From Mycolicibacterium peregrinum (lineage in GTDB: Bacteria; Actinomycetota; Actinomycetes; Mycobacteriales; Mycobacteriaceae), in contig NZ_LQPP01000015.1 of assembly GCF_002102345.1 (NCBI RefSeq), positions 62,001-126,000 of the forward strand: a DNA stretch of 64,000 bases. Direction: 5' to 3'. The notes beneath the pieces were generated by a model. It made no database searches and was not told the DNA's origin. It was given only the letters and a program-made list of their open reading frames with translations. A program made the position numbers and the translations under genes. Shown here in pieces: positions 47,233 through 57,638 of the stretch (within the stretch, counting starts at the first letter, position 1; the number at the start of each line of letters is the position of its first letter).

Positions 47233-48170
47233 AGAGCTGCCCGTAGCGCGACCATTGCCCGGTCGAACGATTCGGTGGCTGCCGGGACCACGCCGACGTA
47301 GCCGAGGTAGCCGTGCACCAGAGTCTCGGCGTGGTCCAACTGCACGGGAACGCCGGCAGCAGACAACATTTCGGCGTAACGGATGCCGTCGTCACGCAAC
47401 GGGTCGTGCCCGGCCACCGCGACATAGGCCGGTGCGAGTCCGGAAAGGTCCGCCGCGCGGGCCGGCACCAACGTGGCCGGCGGGTCCGACAGATCCACAT
47501 GCCCGGCGTACCAGCGGGAGAACCCTGTGACGGCATCGAGCCCCAGGATCGGTGCCTCGGCGTTCTCGGTGAACGACGGCAGGCTGGTGTCCCAGGTGGT
47601 GGCCGGATACCAGAGCAACTGGAAGCGCAGCCCCGGAACGCCGGCGTCACGTGTCAGCTGCGCCACGACGGCGCTGAGGTTGCCACCCGCCGAGTCGCCG
47701 GCCACGGCCATCCGGTCAGCGTCGACGCCCAGTTCTGCGGCGTGGGCGGCCACCCACTGCGTCGCCGCCCACACGTCGTCCACTGCGGCGGGGTAGGGGT
47801 GCTCGGGAGCCAGCCGGTACTCCACCGACACCACGACCGCGTCGGCGGCCACCGCGTGCTGGCGGGCGGTGCCGTCGTAACTGTCCAGGTCGCCCAGTGC
47901 CCAGCCGCCGCCGTGGATGAACACCACGACCGGCAGCGTCGTGCAGTCGGCGGTCGGCGGCCGGTACACCCGAACCGGGATCGGGCCGGCCGGACCGGGG
48001 ATCTCGCGGTCCTCGGTCTTCACCTCGGGATGGACCGGCAACCGCGGAATCTCACTGAACTGGCGGCGGGCCTCCTCGACACCGATGTCGGTCGACAGTT
48101 GGAACGGCACTGCCTCCAGTACCTTCTGCAGGATGGCATCGACAGCTGGTTTCTCGTCAGCAACGGACAT
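47223..48170 (-). CDS. HSL-family esterase/lipase (NlhH/LipI-like)
   Basis: 315 aa from ATG 48170, supported by a TACGGT -10 element (48177-48182) 6 nt upstream, so leaderless. Oxyanion motif HGGGWALGD, nucleophile in [10 protein letters not shown], acid in [11 protein letters not shown] and histidine in TLVHGYLGY. It is the syntenic equivalent of the LipH/LipI esterases (Rv1399c/Rv1400c) beside priA in M. tuberculosis. It hydrolyses short- to medium-chain esters. No signal peptide. Confidence 0.9.
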   Translation of the reverse strand: MSVADEKPAVDAILQKVLEAVPFQLSTDIGVEEARRQFSEIPRLPVHPEVKTEDREIPGPAGPIPVRVYRPPTADCTTLPVVVFIHGGGWALGDLDSYDGTARQHAVAADAVVVSVEYRLAPEHPYPAAVDDVWAATQWVAAHAAELGVDADRMAVAGDSAGGNLSAVVAQLTRDAGVPGLRFQLLWYPATTWDTSLPSFTENAEAPILGLDAVTGFSRWYAGHVDLSDPPATLVPARAADLSGLAPAYVAVAGHDPLRDDGIRYAEMLSAAGVPVQLDHAETLVHGYLGYVGVVPAATESFDRAMVALRAALHD

Positions 48171-48198
48171 TCCGCAACCGTACGCACACCGCGTCACG

Positions 48199-48891
48199 GT
48201 GTGGCTGTGGGTGGTGGCTGCGGTCGTCGCGGCCGGTTACGGGGTGTTCCTGATCGTCACGGCGACGCGGTTGCCGACGGGAGCCGACCTGACGGGTCAA
48301 TTCACCCTCCAACCTGCGGTGAAAGCGCTCGCAGCGGTCTTGCTGGCCGCGGCGGCCTGCGCCCATCCGATCGTTCGGGAACGGCGCTGGCTCGTCGGCG
48401 CGCTGGGGTTCTCCGCACTCGGCGACTTCCTGTTGGCGATCCCGTGGTGGGAACCGTCCTTCGTGCTGGGGCTGGGCGCCTTCCTGGTCGCGCATCTGTG
48501 CTTCCTCGGCGCACTGGTGCCGCTGGCGCGGCGTTCCACCCCGCGGCTGATCGCGGTCGCCGTCACCGTCCTCGCCTGCGTGGCGCTGCTGACCTGGTTT
48601 TGGCCCCGGCTCGTCGAACAGGGAATGGCGGTGCCGGTGGTCGCCTACATCGCGGTGCTGGGGGCGATGGTGTGCACGGCGCTGCTGGCCCAGCTGCCCA
48701 CGCCCTGGACCGCGCTCGGGGCGGTGTGTTTCGCGGTGTCCGACGCGATGATCGGCATCAGCCAGTTCGTACGTGGTGACCAACTGCTCGCCGTCCCGAT
48801 CTGGTTCGGCTATGCGGCGTCACTGGTGCTGATCACGGCGGGTCTGTTCTTCGGGCGTTCGACACAACCTCCTGCTAAACCTGCACAGTGA
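48199..48891 (+). CDS. YhhN-family membrane protein (lysoplasmalogenase-like)
   Basis: 230 aa from GTG 48199, divergent from the esterase. About eight hydrophobic helices are visible; [11 protein letters not shown] and [13 protein letters not shown] carry the paired acidic residues of the YhhN/TMEM86 family, whose characterised members cleave the vinyl-ether bond of lysoplasmalogens. In mycobacteria the substrate is unknown. It is the Rv1401 equivalent. Its TGA overlaps GTG of priA, so they share a transcript. Confidence 0.85.
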   Translation: MWLWVVAAVVAAGYGVFLIVTATRLPTGADLTGQFTLQPAVKALAAVLLAAAACAHPIVRERRWLVGALGFSALGDFLLAIPWWEPSFVLGLGAFLVAHLCFLGALVPLARRSTPRLIAVAVTVLACVALLTWFWPRLVEQGMAVPVVAYIAVLGAMVCTALLAQLPTPWTALGAVCFAVSDAMIGISQFVRGDQLLAVPIWFGYAASLVLITAGLFFGRSTQPPAKPAQ

Positions 48892-50888
48892 CGATCACCC
48901 GCCGCGCCGCCGACCACGAGCCCATCGCGCGGGTGCTTCCACTCCTCACGGTGCCGCACCTGGACCGCGAGTTCGACTATCTGGTGTCGGAGGAACAGTC
49001 CGACGACGCCCAGCCCGGTGTGCGGGTCCGGGTGCGGTTCAACGGCAGGCTGGTCGACGCCTACCTCCTGGAACGACGCTCCGACACCGACCACACCGGA
49101 AAGCTCGGCTGGCTCGATCGGGTGGTCTCGCCGGAGCCGGTGCTCACCCCCGAGGTCCGGCGGCTCGTCGACGCCGTCGCCGCCCGCTACGCCGGCACCC
49201 GTGCGGACGTACTGCGCCTGGCGGTACCGCCGCGCCACGCCAGGGTCGAGAAGCAGACCGCGGAGGAACCGGAACCCGTCACGGCCGGCCCCGTGGACAC
49301 CAGCGCCTGGGCTCGCTACAGCCGCGGGGAACAGTTCCTGACCGCGGTCGGTGAGCGTCGCGCGGCGCGCGCGGCATGGCAGGCACTGCCCGGCGAGAAC
49401 TGGGCATTGAGGCTGGCTGAGGCGGCCGCGGTGGCGGTGAACGCGGGGCTGGGGGTGGTCGCTGTCGTACCCGATCAGCGCGATGTGGACGCGCTGTATG
49501 CCGCAGCGACCCAACAGGTGCCGGCGTCACGGGTGGTGGCATTGTCGGCCGGGTTGGGCCCCTCGGCCCGGTACCGCCGCTGGCTTGCGGCGCTGCGGGG
49601 CCAGGCTCAGGTGGTGATCGGCACCCGCAGTGCGGTGTTCGCCCCCGTGTCCAACCTCGGCCTGGTCCTGGTGTGGGACGACGGCGATGACAACCTCGCC
49701 GAGCCGCGCGCGCCCTATCCGCACGCCCGCGAGGTCGCCATGCTGCGCGCCCACCAGCTGCGCTGTGCCGCGATCATCGGTGGCTACGCGCGCACCGCCG
49801 AGGCGCAGGCTCTGGTGCGGACCAGATGGGCCCACGATGTGGTGGCGGCTCGGCCGGTGGTGCGGGCGGCCGCACCGCGAGTCGTCGCCTTGGAGGACAG
49901 CGGATACGCCCAGGAACGCGATCCCGCCGCCCACAGTGCTCGGCTGCCGTCCATGGCGCTGCAGGCGGCCCGCTCGGCGTTGCAGGCGCAGCACCCGGTG
50001 CTCATCCAGGTTCCGCGGCGAGGCTATGTTCCCGCGCTGGCCTGTGCGCGGTGCCGCGCGGTGACACGCTGCCGGCACTGCACCGGCCCGCTGGCCCTGC
50101 CGGACCGGGGGAGTGCCGCTGCCGAATGCCGCTGGTGTGGTCGGGCCGAGCCCGCATTGCGTTGTGTGCGTTGCGGTTCGGACGCGGTACGAGCGGTCGT
50201 GGTCGGGGCCCGGCGGACGGCCGAAGAGCTGGGCCGGGCCTTTCCCGGTACGTCGGTGATCACCTCCGGCGGCGACGCCGTGGTCGATGCGGTGAAGGCC
50301 GGCCCGGCCCTGGTGGTCAGCACTCCCGGCGCCGAACCCGTGGCCGACGGCGGTTACGGCGCGGCCCTGCTGCTCGACGCGTGGGCGCTGCTGGGCCGGC
50401 AGGATCTACGGGCCGCCGAGGACACGATGCGCCGGTGGATGGCCGCGGCGGCCCTGGTACGGCCGCGCACCGAAGGCGGTGTGGTGGCAGTGGTCGCCGA
50501 GTCGGCGATCGCCACCGTGCAGGCGCTGATCCGTTGGGATCCGGTCGGGCATGCCGATGCCGAGCTCGACGGCCGCGGTGAGGTGGGACTGCCGCCGGCG
50601 GTGCACATGGCGGCCATCGACGGGACGACGACGGCGGTCGAGGCGCTGCTCGACACGGCCCACCTGCCCGACACCGCCGAAGTCCTCGGGCCGGTGGAAC
50701 TGCCGCCCGGCGCCCGGCGCCCCCCGGGACTGGCATCCGATGCCGAGGTGAGCCGGATGCTGGTCCGGGTGCCGCGTGACGGTGGTCTGGAGTTGGCGGC
50801 CGCGCTGCGCCGGGCCACCGCGGTGCTCAGCGCGCGCAAAGATCAGCAACCATGTCGTATCCAAATCGACCCGCTGCACATCGGATAG
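48888..50888 (+). CDS. priA: PriA-like primosomal protein lacking helicase motifs
   Basis: 666 aa from GTG 48888. The N-terminal DNA-binding domain is present ([18 protein letters not shown]), and the zinc-binding cysteines are intact ([30 protein letters not shown]). The place of the Walker A GSGKT reads [16 protein letters not shown], and the DEEH box reads VWDDGDDN, so ATP hydrolysis seems lost. This is usual for actinobacterial PriA, annotated as probable replication restart protein. It may restart forks as a DNA-binding platform only. Confidence 0.9.
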   Translation: MTITRRAADHEPIARVLPLLTVPHLDREFDYLVSEEQSDDAQPGVRVRVRFNGRLVDAYLLERRSDTDHTGKLGWLDRVVSPEPVLTPEVRRLVDAVAARYAGTRADVLRLAVPPRHARVEKQTAEEPEPVTAGPVDTSAWARYSRGEQFLTAVGERRAARAAWQALPGENWALRLAEAAAVAVNAGLGVVAVVPDQRDVDALYAAATQQVPASRVVALSAGLGPSARYRRWLAALRGQAQVVIGTRSAVFAPVSNLGLVLVWDDGDDNLAEPRAPYPHAREVAMLRAHQLRCAAIIGGYARTAEAQALVRTRWAHDVVAARPVVRAAAPRVVALEDSGYAQERDPAAHSARLPSMALQAARSALQAQHPVLIQVPRRGYVPALACARCRAVTRCRHCTGPLALPDRGSAAAECRWCGRAEPALRCVRCGSDAVRAVVVGARRTAEELGRAFPGTSVITSGGDAVVDAVKAGPALVVSTPGAEPVADGGYGAALLLDAWALLGRQDLRAAEDTMRRWMAAAALVRPRTEGGVVAVVAESAIATVQALIRWDPVGHADAELDGRGEVGLPPAVHMAAIDGTTTAVEALLDTAHLPDTAEVLGPVELPPGARRPPGLASDAEVSRMLVRVPRDGGLELAAALRRATAVLSARKDQQPCRIQIDPLHIG

Positions 50889-50936
50889 GGCGGATACTTC
50901 ACCCGTTATCGGTGGGTGCTGAACCAGGAGGCTGCG

Positions 50937-52754
50937 ATGCGCCGGGTGTGGTCGTGGTTGTTCGCGTTGGGGCTCATCGCCTTTGGTCTGCTGTGGCCGC
51001 TCGTGTTCACGGGTGGGTCCGCGTCGGGCCCCGGCCCGGCCGACCCGGTGGTGATCACCGATTACCGTGCGGATTTCACCGTCGACGCCGACGGTCGGAT
51101 GACCGCGGTGGAGACCATCACCGGGGACTTTCCCGGCGGGCGGCACGGCATCTTCCGGTACTGGGATGTGGCCAACCAGAACAACTCCCGGCTGCGGCAG
51201 ATACCCGAGGTCACCTCGATCACGATGGACGGCTCATCGGTTCCGTATGAACTGTTGTGGGAAACCGGGAAACGGTTCCGGGTCGCCAAGATCGGTGACC
51301 CCGGCTCGACGCTGAACTGGGGCACCCACGTTTTCGAGATCCGGTACACGGTCGCCGGTGTCCTCGACCCGGGAAGCAGCGGAGCTCACCGTCAGTTCGC
51401 GTCGAACACCGGCAACCCCGAGGCGCGGTCGGCGTTCTACTGGAATGTCGTCGCGCCGGCCTGGAACAACGCGATCGAGCGGGCCGACATCTCGGTCACC
51501 CTGCCGGCGGAGGTGACCGGTGCCGGTTGCAGCGTCGGATTCGGCGTCGGCAGTGCATGCACGGACCTGCGCACCGACGGCAACACCGTGCGGTTGGCGG
51601 CGACCAACCTGGAGCCGCACACGCCGGTGACGCTGCGCGCCGGCGTCGATATCGCCGCTCCGGCGCAGGTGAGCTTGCCGTGGCCGTACACCTGGGACCG
51701 GATCCTCGGTCGGTCGGTGACGACATTGGCGTGGGTCGCTCTGGTGGCCATCGGGATGGGCCTGCTCGCTTACTTCTGGACGCGCACCACTGTCGAACCG
51801 CCACCGGGATTCCCGGTGCAGTACGCGCCGCCCGAAGGGCTCGGCCCGGTGCAGACCGAGTACATCCGCACGGAGATGATCCCCAGGAACGGGCTCAGCG
51901 CGACCCTGTTCCATCTCGCCGAGCGCGGGCTCGTCGAGCTGCGGCAGGTCAGTGACAAGCATTGGAAGATCAAGGGCCTGGCCAAGCCGGCCGAGTGGTC
52001 CGGAGTGGATCCGGTCGGCATCGACGTGGGCGCCGCACTCAAGGTGATGTCGGTGGGCGCCGAGTTCACCGCCAAGAACACCGCGGCTTCGGGGAAGAAG
52101 CTCAGCAAGGCCAAGGCCGACATGGCCGTTGCGGTGCGGAAGTGGGCAGTCGACGGCGGATTCATGGTCAGGCGTCGTAAGGAATTGTGGATCCGCGTCG
52201 CCAATGTGGTGGCGTTCTTCGCGGCGCTGGCCGGATTCTTCCTCTTGTTCGGCATCACATTGTGGGGGTTGCCCTTCGCGGTGTTCTTCCTGTGCTCGCT
52301 GCGCGGCTGGTCCGGCGGTGTGGGTACCCGGCGGACTCCCGCCGGTCGCGAACTGTGGTCGCGCGCAGAGGGTTTTCATCGTCTGCTGTCCACTGATTCG
52401 GCTGAGTCCAGGTTCGATTTCGCCGCGCGCAAGGACCTGTACCTGGCCTACATCCCGTTCGCGGTGGCCGGCGGGGCCGCCGCGCTGTGGGCGAAGAAGT
52501 ATCAGGACACCATGGGGGCTCCTGCACCCCAACCAAATTGGTACGACTCGTCGTCATCGTCATCGGACAGCAGCCACGGTTTTGCCGGCGGATCCGGCGG
52601 CGCGGATTTCGACAGTTTCGAGTCGGCACTGTCATCATCGATCGGGGCGTACACCGCCTCGCAGTCATCGTCGTCTTCTTCGTCGAGCGGCGGATCATCG
52701 TCGTCTGGTGGAGGCGGTGGCGGTGGTGGAGGGGGAGGAGGCGGCTCATGGTGA
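50937..52754 (+). CDS. DUF2207 membrane protein with Ser/Gly tail
   Basis: 605 aa from ATG 50937 behind AGGAGG. An N-terminal hydrophobic helix or signal (WSWLFALGLIAFGLLWPLVF) precedes an extracytoplasmic DUF2207 domain (residues about 40-240), then a membrane helix (TTLAWVALVAIGMGLLAYFW), a cytoplasmic stretch, two further helices and a low-complexity tail of Ser runs and a long Gly run ending GSW. Family function unknown. It overlaps a LemA gene; such DUF2207-LemA pairs are common in bacteria and suggest a joint envelope function. Confidence 0.88.
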   Translation: MRRVWSWLFALGLIAFGLLWPLVFTGGSASGPGPADPVVITDYRADFTVDADGRMTAVETITGDFPGGRHGIFRYWDVANQNNSRLRQIPEVTSITMDGSSVPYELLWETGKRFRVAKIGDPGSTLNWGTHVFEIRYTVAGVLDPGSSGAHRQFASNTGNPEARSAFYWNVVAPAWNNAIERADISVTLPAEVTGAGCSVGFGVGSACTDLRTDGNTVRLAATNLEPHTPVTLRAGVDIAAPAQVSLPWPYTWDRILGRSVTTLAWVALVAIGMGLLAYFWTRTTVEPPPGFPVQYAPPEGLGPVQTEYIRTEMIPRNGLSATLFHLAERGLVELRQVSDKHWKIKGLAKPAEWSGVDPVGIDVGAALKVMSVGAEFTAKNTAASGKKLSKAKADMAVAVRKWAVDGGFMVRRRKELWIRVANVVAFFAALAGFFLLFGITLWGLPFAVFFLCSLRGWSGGVGTRRTPAGRELWSRAEGFHRLLSTDSAESRFDFAARKDLYLAYIPFAVAGGAAALWAKKYQDTMGAPAPQPNWYDSSSSSSDSSHGFAGGSGGADFDSFESALSSSIGAYTASQSSSSSSSSGGSSSSGGGGGGGGGGGGGSW

Positions 52755-53284
52755 GACTGCTGTTGGTCGTGGTGCTGGCGCTCGCGGTGGCGGTGTTGGT
52801 GGGCTTCGTCGTGGGCTATAACAAGCTGCGCGCGGCGGACGTGCGCGTCGCCGAGGCGCTCGGCGGCATCGATGTGGAGCTGACCCGCCGGGCGGCTCTG
52901 ATTCCGGCGCTGGTTCAGGCCGTCGCGACGTTCGCCTCGCATGAGACGGCGGTTCTCGGCCGGGTCAGTGGTGCGCAGGCCGCGCTTGCCTCGGCGACCG
53001 GCGGCGCCTCTGTGGTTCAGCGCAGCGCCGCCGAGCGTGATCTGGACAGCGCGCTGACCGGCGTGCTGGCACTGGGATCGTCCTACCCGCAACTCAATTC
53101 GTCGGCGAACTTCCTGAACCTGCAGGAGAACCTGGCCGACACGGAGAACAAGCTGGCGTTCGCCCGGCAGTACTACAACGACGCTGTGGCCGCCCTCAAC
53201 CGGCTGGTCGGATCGATCCCGTGGGTGTACCTCGCGCCGCTGGCCGGCGTCTCCGAGCGGGAGTACTACCGGCCGCCGCATTAG
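52748..53284 (+). CDS. LemA family protein
   Basis: 178 aa from ATG 52748, overlapping the DUF2207 stop. One N-terminal membrane helix (LLLVVVLALAVAVLVGFVVG) and a four-helix LemA domain with the conserved YNKLRAADVRVAEAL, RRAALIPALVQAV and QENLADTENKLAFARQYYND. LemA proteins are envelope-located with the helical domain outside; function is unresolved. It is coupled to the DUF2207 gene. There are 33 bp before fmt, which has its own promoter. Confidence 0.9.
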   Translation: MVRLLLVVVLALAVAVLVGFVVGYNKLRAADVRVAEALGGIDVELTRRAALIPALVQAVATFASHETAVLGRVSGAQAALASATGGASVVQRSAAERDLDSALTGVLALGSSYPQLNSSANFLNLQENLADTENKLAFARQYYNDAVAALNRLVGSIPWVYLAPLAGVSEREYYRPPH

Positions 53285-53305
53285 GGAAGCAGCACTCCGA
53301 ATCCC

Positions 53306-53311
53306 TAAACT
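53306..53311 (+). promoter_or_regulatory. -10 element of leaderless fmt
   Basis: TAAACT lies 6 nt before the fmt GTG, so transcription should begin at the start codon itself. The six bases between, GGTCGG, recur before the ribC GTG (GGTCGGC). Confidence 0.6.
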
Positions 53312-53317
53312 GGTCGG

Positions 53318-54247
53318 GTGCGTCTTGTCTTTGCCGGAACCCCAGAGCCCGCTCTCCCGTCGTTGCAGCGGCTGATCGACTCGCCCCGCCACGACGTGGT
53401 CGCGGTCCTGACCCGGCCCGACGCCGCCGCTGGGCGCCGCGGGAAACCCGCTCCGTCACCGGTCGCGAAGCTGGCGCTCGAGCACGACATACCGGTCCTG
53501 CGACCGGCTAAGCCCAACTCCGACGAGTTCGTCGCCGAGCTGTCCGAGCTGGCGCCGGACTGCTGTGCGGTGGTCGCCTACGGTGCGCTGCTGAGCGAGC
53601 GCCTGCTCGCGGTGCCACAGCACGGCTGGATCAACCTGCACTTTTCGTTGCTGCCGGCCTGGCGCGGGGCCGCTCCGGTGCAGGCCTCCCTGGCGGCGGG
53701 TGAAGAGGTGACCGGAGCGACGACGTTCCTGATCGAGCCGGCCCTCGATTCCGGTCCGGTCTACGGGGTGGTGACCGAGCGGGTCCGCGACACCGACACG
53801 GCGGGCGAACTGCTTGGGCGACTTGCTGATTCGGGTGCCGCATTGCTCGAGTCGACCCTGGACGGCATCGCCGAGGGAGCACTGACCGCGGTGCCGCAAC
53901 CGGCCGAAGGAGTCAGCCTGGCACCCAAGATCACCGTGGAGTCGGCCCGGGTGCGCTGGGACCTGCCGGCCCACGTCATCGACCGCCGGATCCGAGCCGT
54001 GACCCCGAATCCCGGTGCCTGGACGATGATCGGGGACCTGCGGGTCAAGGTCGGGCCGGTGACGGTGGATCCGTCGGAAGATTCGTTGGATCCCGGTGAG
54101 ATCCGGGTCGAACGCAACGCAGTGCTGGTCGGTACCAGCTCGCAACCCGTCCGGCTCGGGCAGATCCAGCCGCCCGGAAAGAAACTCATGAACGCGGCCG
54201 ACTGGGCCCGCGGTGCCCGCCTCGACGAATCGGTGCGCGCCTCATGA
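53318..54247 (+). CDS. fmt: methionyl-tRNA formyltransferase
   Basis: 309 aa from GTG 53318. It formylates the initiator Met-tRNA with 10-formyl-THF. The cofactor and active-site signature reads [15 protein letters not shown], with the upstream [12 protein letters not shown] and the C-terminal tRNA-binding domain ([13 protein letters not shown]). A leaderless start is likely. Its TGA overlaps ATG of rsmB. No def gene is adjacent, unlike in many bacteria, as is normal in mycobacteria. Confidence 0.95.
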   Translation: MRLVFAGTPEPALPSLQRLIDSPRHDVVAVLTRPDAAAGRRGKPAPSPVAKLALEHDIPVLRPAKPNSDEFVAELSELAPDCCAVVAYGALLSERLLAVPQHGWINLHFSLLPAWRGAAPVQASLAAGEEVTGATTFLIEPALDSGPVYGVVTERVRDTDTAGELLGRLADSGAALLESTLDGIAEGALTAVPQPAEGVSLAPKITVESARVRWDLPAHVIDRRIRAVTPNPGAWTMIGDLRVKVGPVTVDPSEDSLDPGEIRVERNAVLVGTSSQPVRLGQIQPPGKKLMNAADWARGARLDESVRAS

Positions 54248-55644
54248 GTAACAGGCCGAACCGTCCCAACCGTCCGCCGCAACGCAACCGCCAACACCGG
54301 CGCACCCCGCTGGATCCCGCTCGCCGGGCCGCCTTCGATGTGCTGCGTGCGGTATCGGAGCGCGATTCCTACGCCAACCTGGCCTTGCCCGCGCTGCTGC
54401 GGGAGCGGGGAATCGAGGGCCGCGACGCGGCCTTCGCCACCGAGCTCACCTACGGCGCCTGCCGCACCCGGGGACTGCTCGACGCCGTCATCGAGGCGGC
54501 CGCCGGGCGCCCGCCCGAGCGGATCGATCCGGTGCTGCTCGACCTGTTGCGCCTGGGCACCTACCAACTGTTGCGCACGCGCGTCGAACCACACGCCGCG
54601 GTGTCCACCACCGTCGAACAGGCCGGCATCGAATTCGACACGGCGCGAGCCGGTTTCGTCAACGGTGTGCTCCGGACCATCTCCCGCAGTACCGAACAGG
54701 AATGGATGGAGCAGCTCGCGCCGCCGGCATCCACCGATCCGGTCGGACACGCCGCATTCCTGCACGCCCACCCGCGCTGGATCGCCCAGGCCTTCACCGA
54801 CGCGCTGGGCGCCAGGGCGGGGGAGCTCGACGCCCTGCTGACCAGTGACGACGAGCGTCCCGTGGTGCACCTGGCGGCGCGACCCACGGCGATGACGGCG
54901 GCCGAACTGGCGGAACAAGCTGACGGCACCGTGGGCCGCTACTCGCCGTATGCCGTCTATCTGCCGGGCGGTGATCCCGGACAGTTGGCGGCCGTGCGCG
55001 ACGGTTCGGCCCAGGTGCAGGACGAAGGCAGCCAACTGGTGGCCCGCGCCCTGACCCTGGCCGAGCTCGACGGCCCGGACAACGGCCGCTGGCTGGACCT
55101 GTGTGCCGGCCCCGGCGGCAAGACCGCGTTGCTGGCCGCGATCGGTGCGGCCTCGGGGGCCCGGGTCACCGCGGTCGAACCCGCGCCGCGCCGCGCCGAC
55201 CTGGTCGAGGAGAACACCCGCGGGCTCGACGTCGACGTGCGCCGCGTGGACGGGCGGGAATCGGGTCTCGAACCAGGATTCGACCGCGTCCTTGTCGACG
55301 CTCCCTGCACCGGACTGGGTGCGCTGCGCCGTCGCCCCGAGGCGCGGTGGCGCCGTCAGCCCGGTGACGCCCCCGGATTGGCGAAACTGCAGCGTGAACT
55401 GCTGGCCGCGGCCATCGCACTGACCCGCCCCGGCGGCGTCGTCCTCTACGCGACCTGTTCGCCGCACCTCGCCGAAACCGTCGGTGTGGTGGCCGATGCC
55501 GTGCGCCGCCATCCGGTGACCCAGGTGGACACCCGGGAGTTGTTTGCCCCGGCCGACGACCTCGGTGACGGACCGCACGTCCAGCTGTGGCCGCATCGGC
55601 ACGGGACCGATGCGATGTTCGCTGCCGCCCTGAAAGTAGGCTGA
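54244..55644 (+). CDS. rsmB: 16S rRNA m5C967 methyltransferase
   Basis: 466 aa from ATG 54244. A basic tail ([17 protein letters not shown]) precedes an N-terminal NusB-like RNA-binding domain ([20 protein letters not shown]); the C-terminal Rossmann domain binds SAM ([15 protein letters not shown]). Catalytic cysteines are in [19 protein letters not shown] and [11 protein letters not shown]. It is the Fmu/RsmB type; corresponds to Rv1407. Translationally coupled to fmt. Confidence 0.93.
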   Translation: MSNRPNRPNRPPQRNRQHRRTPLDPARRAAFDVLRAVSERDSYANLALPALLRERGIEGRDAAFATELTYGACRTRGLLDAVIEAAAGRPPERIDPVLLDLLRLGTYQLLRTRVEPHAAVSTTVEQAGIEFDTARAGFVNGVLRTISRSTEQEWMEQLAPPASTDPVGHAAFLHAHPRWIAQAFTDALGARAGELDALLTSDDERPVVHLAARPTAMTAAELAEQADGTVGRYSPYAVYLPGGDPGQLAAVRDGSAQVQDEGSQLVARALTLAELDGPDNGRWLDLCAGPGGKTALLAAIGAASGARVTAVEPAPRRADLVEENTRGLDVDVRRVDGRESGLEPGFDRVLVDAPCTGLGALRRRPEARWRRQPGDAPGLAKLQRELLAAAIALTRPGGVVLYATCSPHLAETVGVVADAVRRHPVTQVDTRELFAPADDLGDGPHVQLWPHRHGTDAMFAAALKVG

Positions 55645-55649
55645 TCGCC

Positions 55650-56327
55650 ATGGCAGAACCCCTGATCGCCCCGTCCATCCTGTCCGCTGACTTCGCGCGG
55701 CTGGCCGATGAGGTCGCGGCGGTGGCGGGGGCGGACTGGTTGCATGTCGATGTCATGGACAACCACTTCGTGCCCAACCTGACGCTGGGCATGCCCGTCG
55801 TGGAGTCCTTGCTCAAGGTGACCGACATCCCGATGGACTGCCACCTGATGATCGATCAGCCGGAACGCTGGGCACCGCCGTACGCCGAGGCGGGTGCCTA
55901 TAACGTGACCTTCCACGCCGAGGCGACCGACAACCCGATCGGCGTGGCCCGCGATATCCGCGCCGCCGGCGCGAAGGCCGGCCTTTCGGTGAAACCGGGC
56001 ACCCCGCTGGAGCCGTACCTGGAGATCCTCAAGGAATTCGACACTCTCCTGGTGATGTCGGTGGAGCCCGGATTCGGTGGGCAGAAGTTCATCCCGGAGG
56101 TGCTCACCAAGGTGAGCACGGTGCGCCGCCTCGTGGATTCCGGCGAGCTGACCATCGTCGTGGAGATCGACGGCGGCATCAACGCCGACACCATCGAGCA
56201 GGCGGCGGAGGCCGGTGTGGACTGCTTCGTCGCGGGCTCCGCGGTGTACAGCGCGGCCGATCCGGCCGCCGCGGTGAAATCCCTGCGCCGGCAGGCCGCG
56301 AGCGCCTCGAGACATCTGGCGCTATGA
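55650..56327 (+). CDS. rpe: ribulose-phosphate 3-epimerase
   Basis: 225 aa from ATG 55650, 5 bp after rsmB. TIM-barrel epimerase of the pentose phosphate pathway, interconverting ribulose-5-phosphate and xylulose-5-phosphate. Metal and catalytic residues sit in [29 protein letters not shown] and VEIDGGIN, and phosphate binding in [11 protein letters not shown]. It supplies ribulose-5-phosphate, which is also a riboflavin precursor, and overlaps ribD by four bases. Confidence 0.95.
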   Translation: MAEPLIAPSILSADFARLADEVAAVAGADWLHVDVMDNHFVPNLTLGMPVVESLLKVTDIPMDCHLMIDQPERWAPPYAEAGAYNVTFHAEATDNPIGVARDIRAAGAKAGLSVKPGTPLEPYLEILKEFDTLLVMSVEPGFGGQKFIPEVLTKVSTVRRLVDSGELTIVVEIDGGINADTIEQAAEAGVDCFVAGSAVYSAADPAAAVKSLRRQAASASRHLAL

Positions 56328-57325
56328 CGCCCGAGTCCGTGATGCGGCTGGCCATCGAGCAAGCCGAACAGGTCAAGGGCTCGACCTATCCCAATCCGCC
56401 GGTCGGCGCGGTGATCCTGGACCGTGACGGGCAGATCGCCGGCGTCGGGGGAACGCAGCCGGTCGGCGGCCCGCACGCCGAGGTGGTGGCACTGCAGGCG
56501 GCCGGCGACCGGGCCAAGGGCGGCACCGCGGTTGTCACCCTGGAGCCGTGCAACCACCACGGAAGGACCCCGCCGTGTGTGGATGCGCTTCTGGCATCAG
56601 GGGTTTCGGACGTCACCTATGCGGTATCCGATCCCAATCCCGCCGCGGCGGGCGGGGCGCGACGCCTCGCCGATGCCGGCGTCACCGTCAGCACCGGACT
56701 CCTGGCCGACGAGGTCGAGAAGGGGCCGTTGCGGGAGTGGCTGCACAAGCAGCGCACCGGATTACCCCATGTCACATGGAAATTCGCGACCAGCGTGGAC
56801 GGCCGTAGCGCGGCCGCGGACGGTTCCAGTCAATGGATCACCAGTGAGGCCGCCCGCGCGGACGTTCATCGCAAGCGGGCCGCAGCGGATGCCATCGTGG
56901 TCGGCACCGGGACGGTGTTCGTCGACGATCCGACGCTGACCGCGCGTCGGGCCGACGGCACGCTCACCGACCACCAGCCGCTGCGGGTGGTGGTGGGGAT
57001 GCGGGAGGTGTCGTTGGACGCCAAGGTGCTCAACGACGATTCGCACACGATGCTGATCCGTACGCATGATGCGCACGAGGTGATGCGGTCGCTCGGCGAC
57101 CGGACCGACGTGCTGTTGGAGGGCGGGCCGACCCTGGCCGGGGCCTTCCTGCGCGCCGGCGTGGTGAACCGGATCCTCGCCTATGTCGCACCGATCTTGC
57201 TGGGCGGGCCGATCACCGCGGTCGACGACATCGGGGTGCCCAGCATCTTGCACGCTCAGCGGTGGCGATTCGACGGCATCAACGCCATCGGTCCGGATGT
57301 TCGCCTGAGCCTCGTGCCGAACTGA
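56324..57325 (+). CDS. ribD: bifunctional pyrimidine deaminase / reductase of riboflavin synthesis
   Basis: 333 aa from ATG 56324. The N-terminal deaminase carries zinc ligands in [10 protein letters not shown] and [13 protein letters not shown]; the C-terminal reductase (from about residue 147, [20 protein letters not shown]) binds NADPH with [13 protein letters not shown]. It makes the ribitylaminopyrimidine phosphate for riboflavin. It is separated from ribC-ribBA-ribH by the minus-strand transporter/lprG pair, as in M. tuberculosis (ribG, Rv1409). Confidence 0.94.
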   Translation: MTPESVMRLAIEQAEQVKGSTYPNPPVGAVILDRDGQIAGVGGTQPVGGPHAEVVALQAAGDRAKGGTAVVTLEPCNHHGRTPPCVDALLASGVSDVTYAVSDPNPAAAGGARRLADAGVTVSTGLLADEVEKGPLREWLHKQRTGLPHVTWKFATSVDGRSAAADGSSQWITSEAARADVHRKRAAADAIVVGTGTVFVDDPTLTARRADGTLTDHQPLRVVVGMREVSLDAKVLNDDSHTMLIRTHDAHEVMRSLGDRTDVLLEGGPTLAGAFLRAGVVNRILAYVAPILLGGPITAVDDIGVPSILHAQRWRFDGINAIGPDVRLSLVPN

Positions 57326-57349
57326 CGGAATGCGTAGTCATTAGCCAGT

Positions 57350-57368
57350 GTCGGTTAGGGTGACCTAA
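57350..57368. promoter_or_regulatory. candidate iron box (IdeR site)
   Basis: GTCGGTTAGGGTGACCTAA matches 15 of 19 bases of the mycobacterial IdeR consensus (TTAGGTTAGGCTAACCTAA). The core TTAGG-GTGA-CCTAA is a perfect short inverted repeat. It lies in the 313-bp gap after ribD, upstream of a short plus-strand frame. Confidence 0.4.
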
Positions 57369-57476
57369 GTTACCGTGCTGAAATGACGAGCAATGTCGGC
57401 CATGATCGGTACACTCGTACCAAAGCGCGTTCGCTGCCGAATGTGCACCGAGTGTACGCGAGCAAAGGACGCACAT

Positions 57477-57632
57477 ATGACTGCCCTGCAGGATTGGCTT
57501 CCCAGCACATCATGGACCCCCCGCACGCTCAGGGCGCTGGTGAGTGCCCCGCTACGCCTCGTGCTGCCCAGCCGGCCGGAGGAGGCCGACCGGGCACCAC
57601 GTTTGCTGCGTCCCGGGGTGGAGCGCTGCTGA
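57477..57632 (+). CDS. possible small protein downstream of the iron-box candidate
   Basis: A 51-codon frame from ATG 57477 with AAAGGAC 9 nt upstream: TALQDWLPSTSWTPRTLRAL, then a basic Leu/Pro-rich end. No family recognised. It is the only plausible reading frame controlled by the site at 57350 on the plus strand and ends 6 bp before the convergent transporter gene. It may be real or chance. Confidence 0.3.
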   Translation: MTALQDWLPSTSWTPRTLRALVSAPLRLVLPSRPEEADRAPRLLRPGVERC

Positions 57633-57638
57633 AACCGA

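Noticed and set aside
53761..55602. Minus-strand open frame of about 610 codons opposite fmt and rsmB
   Set aside because: Antisense of conserved genes with intact motifs; no start signal or homology visible.
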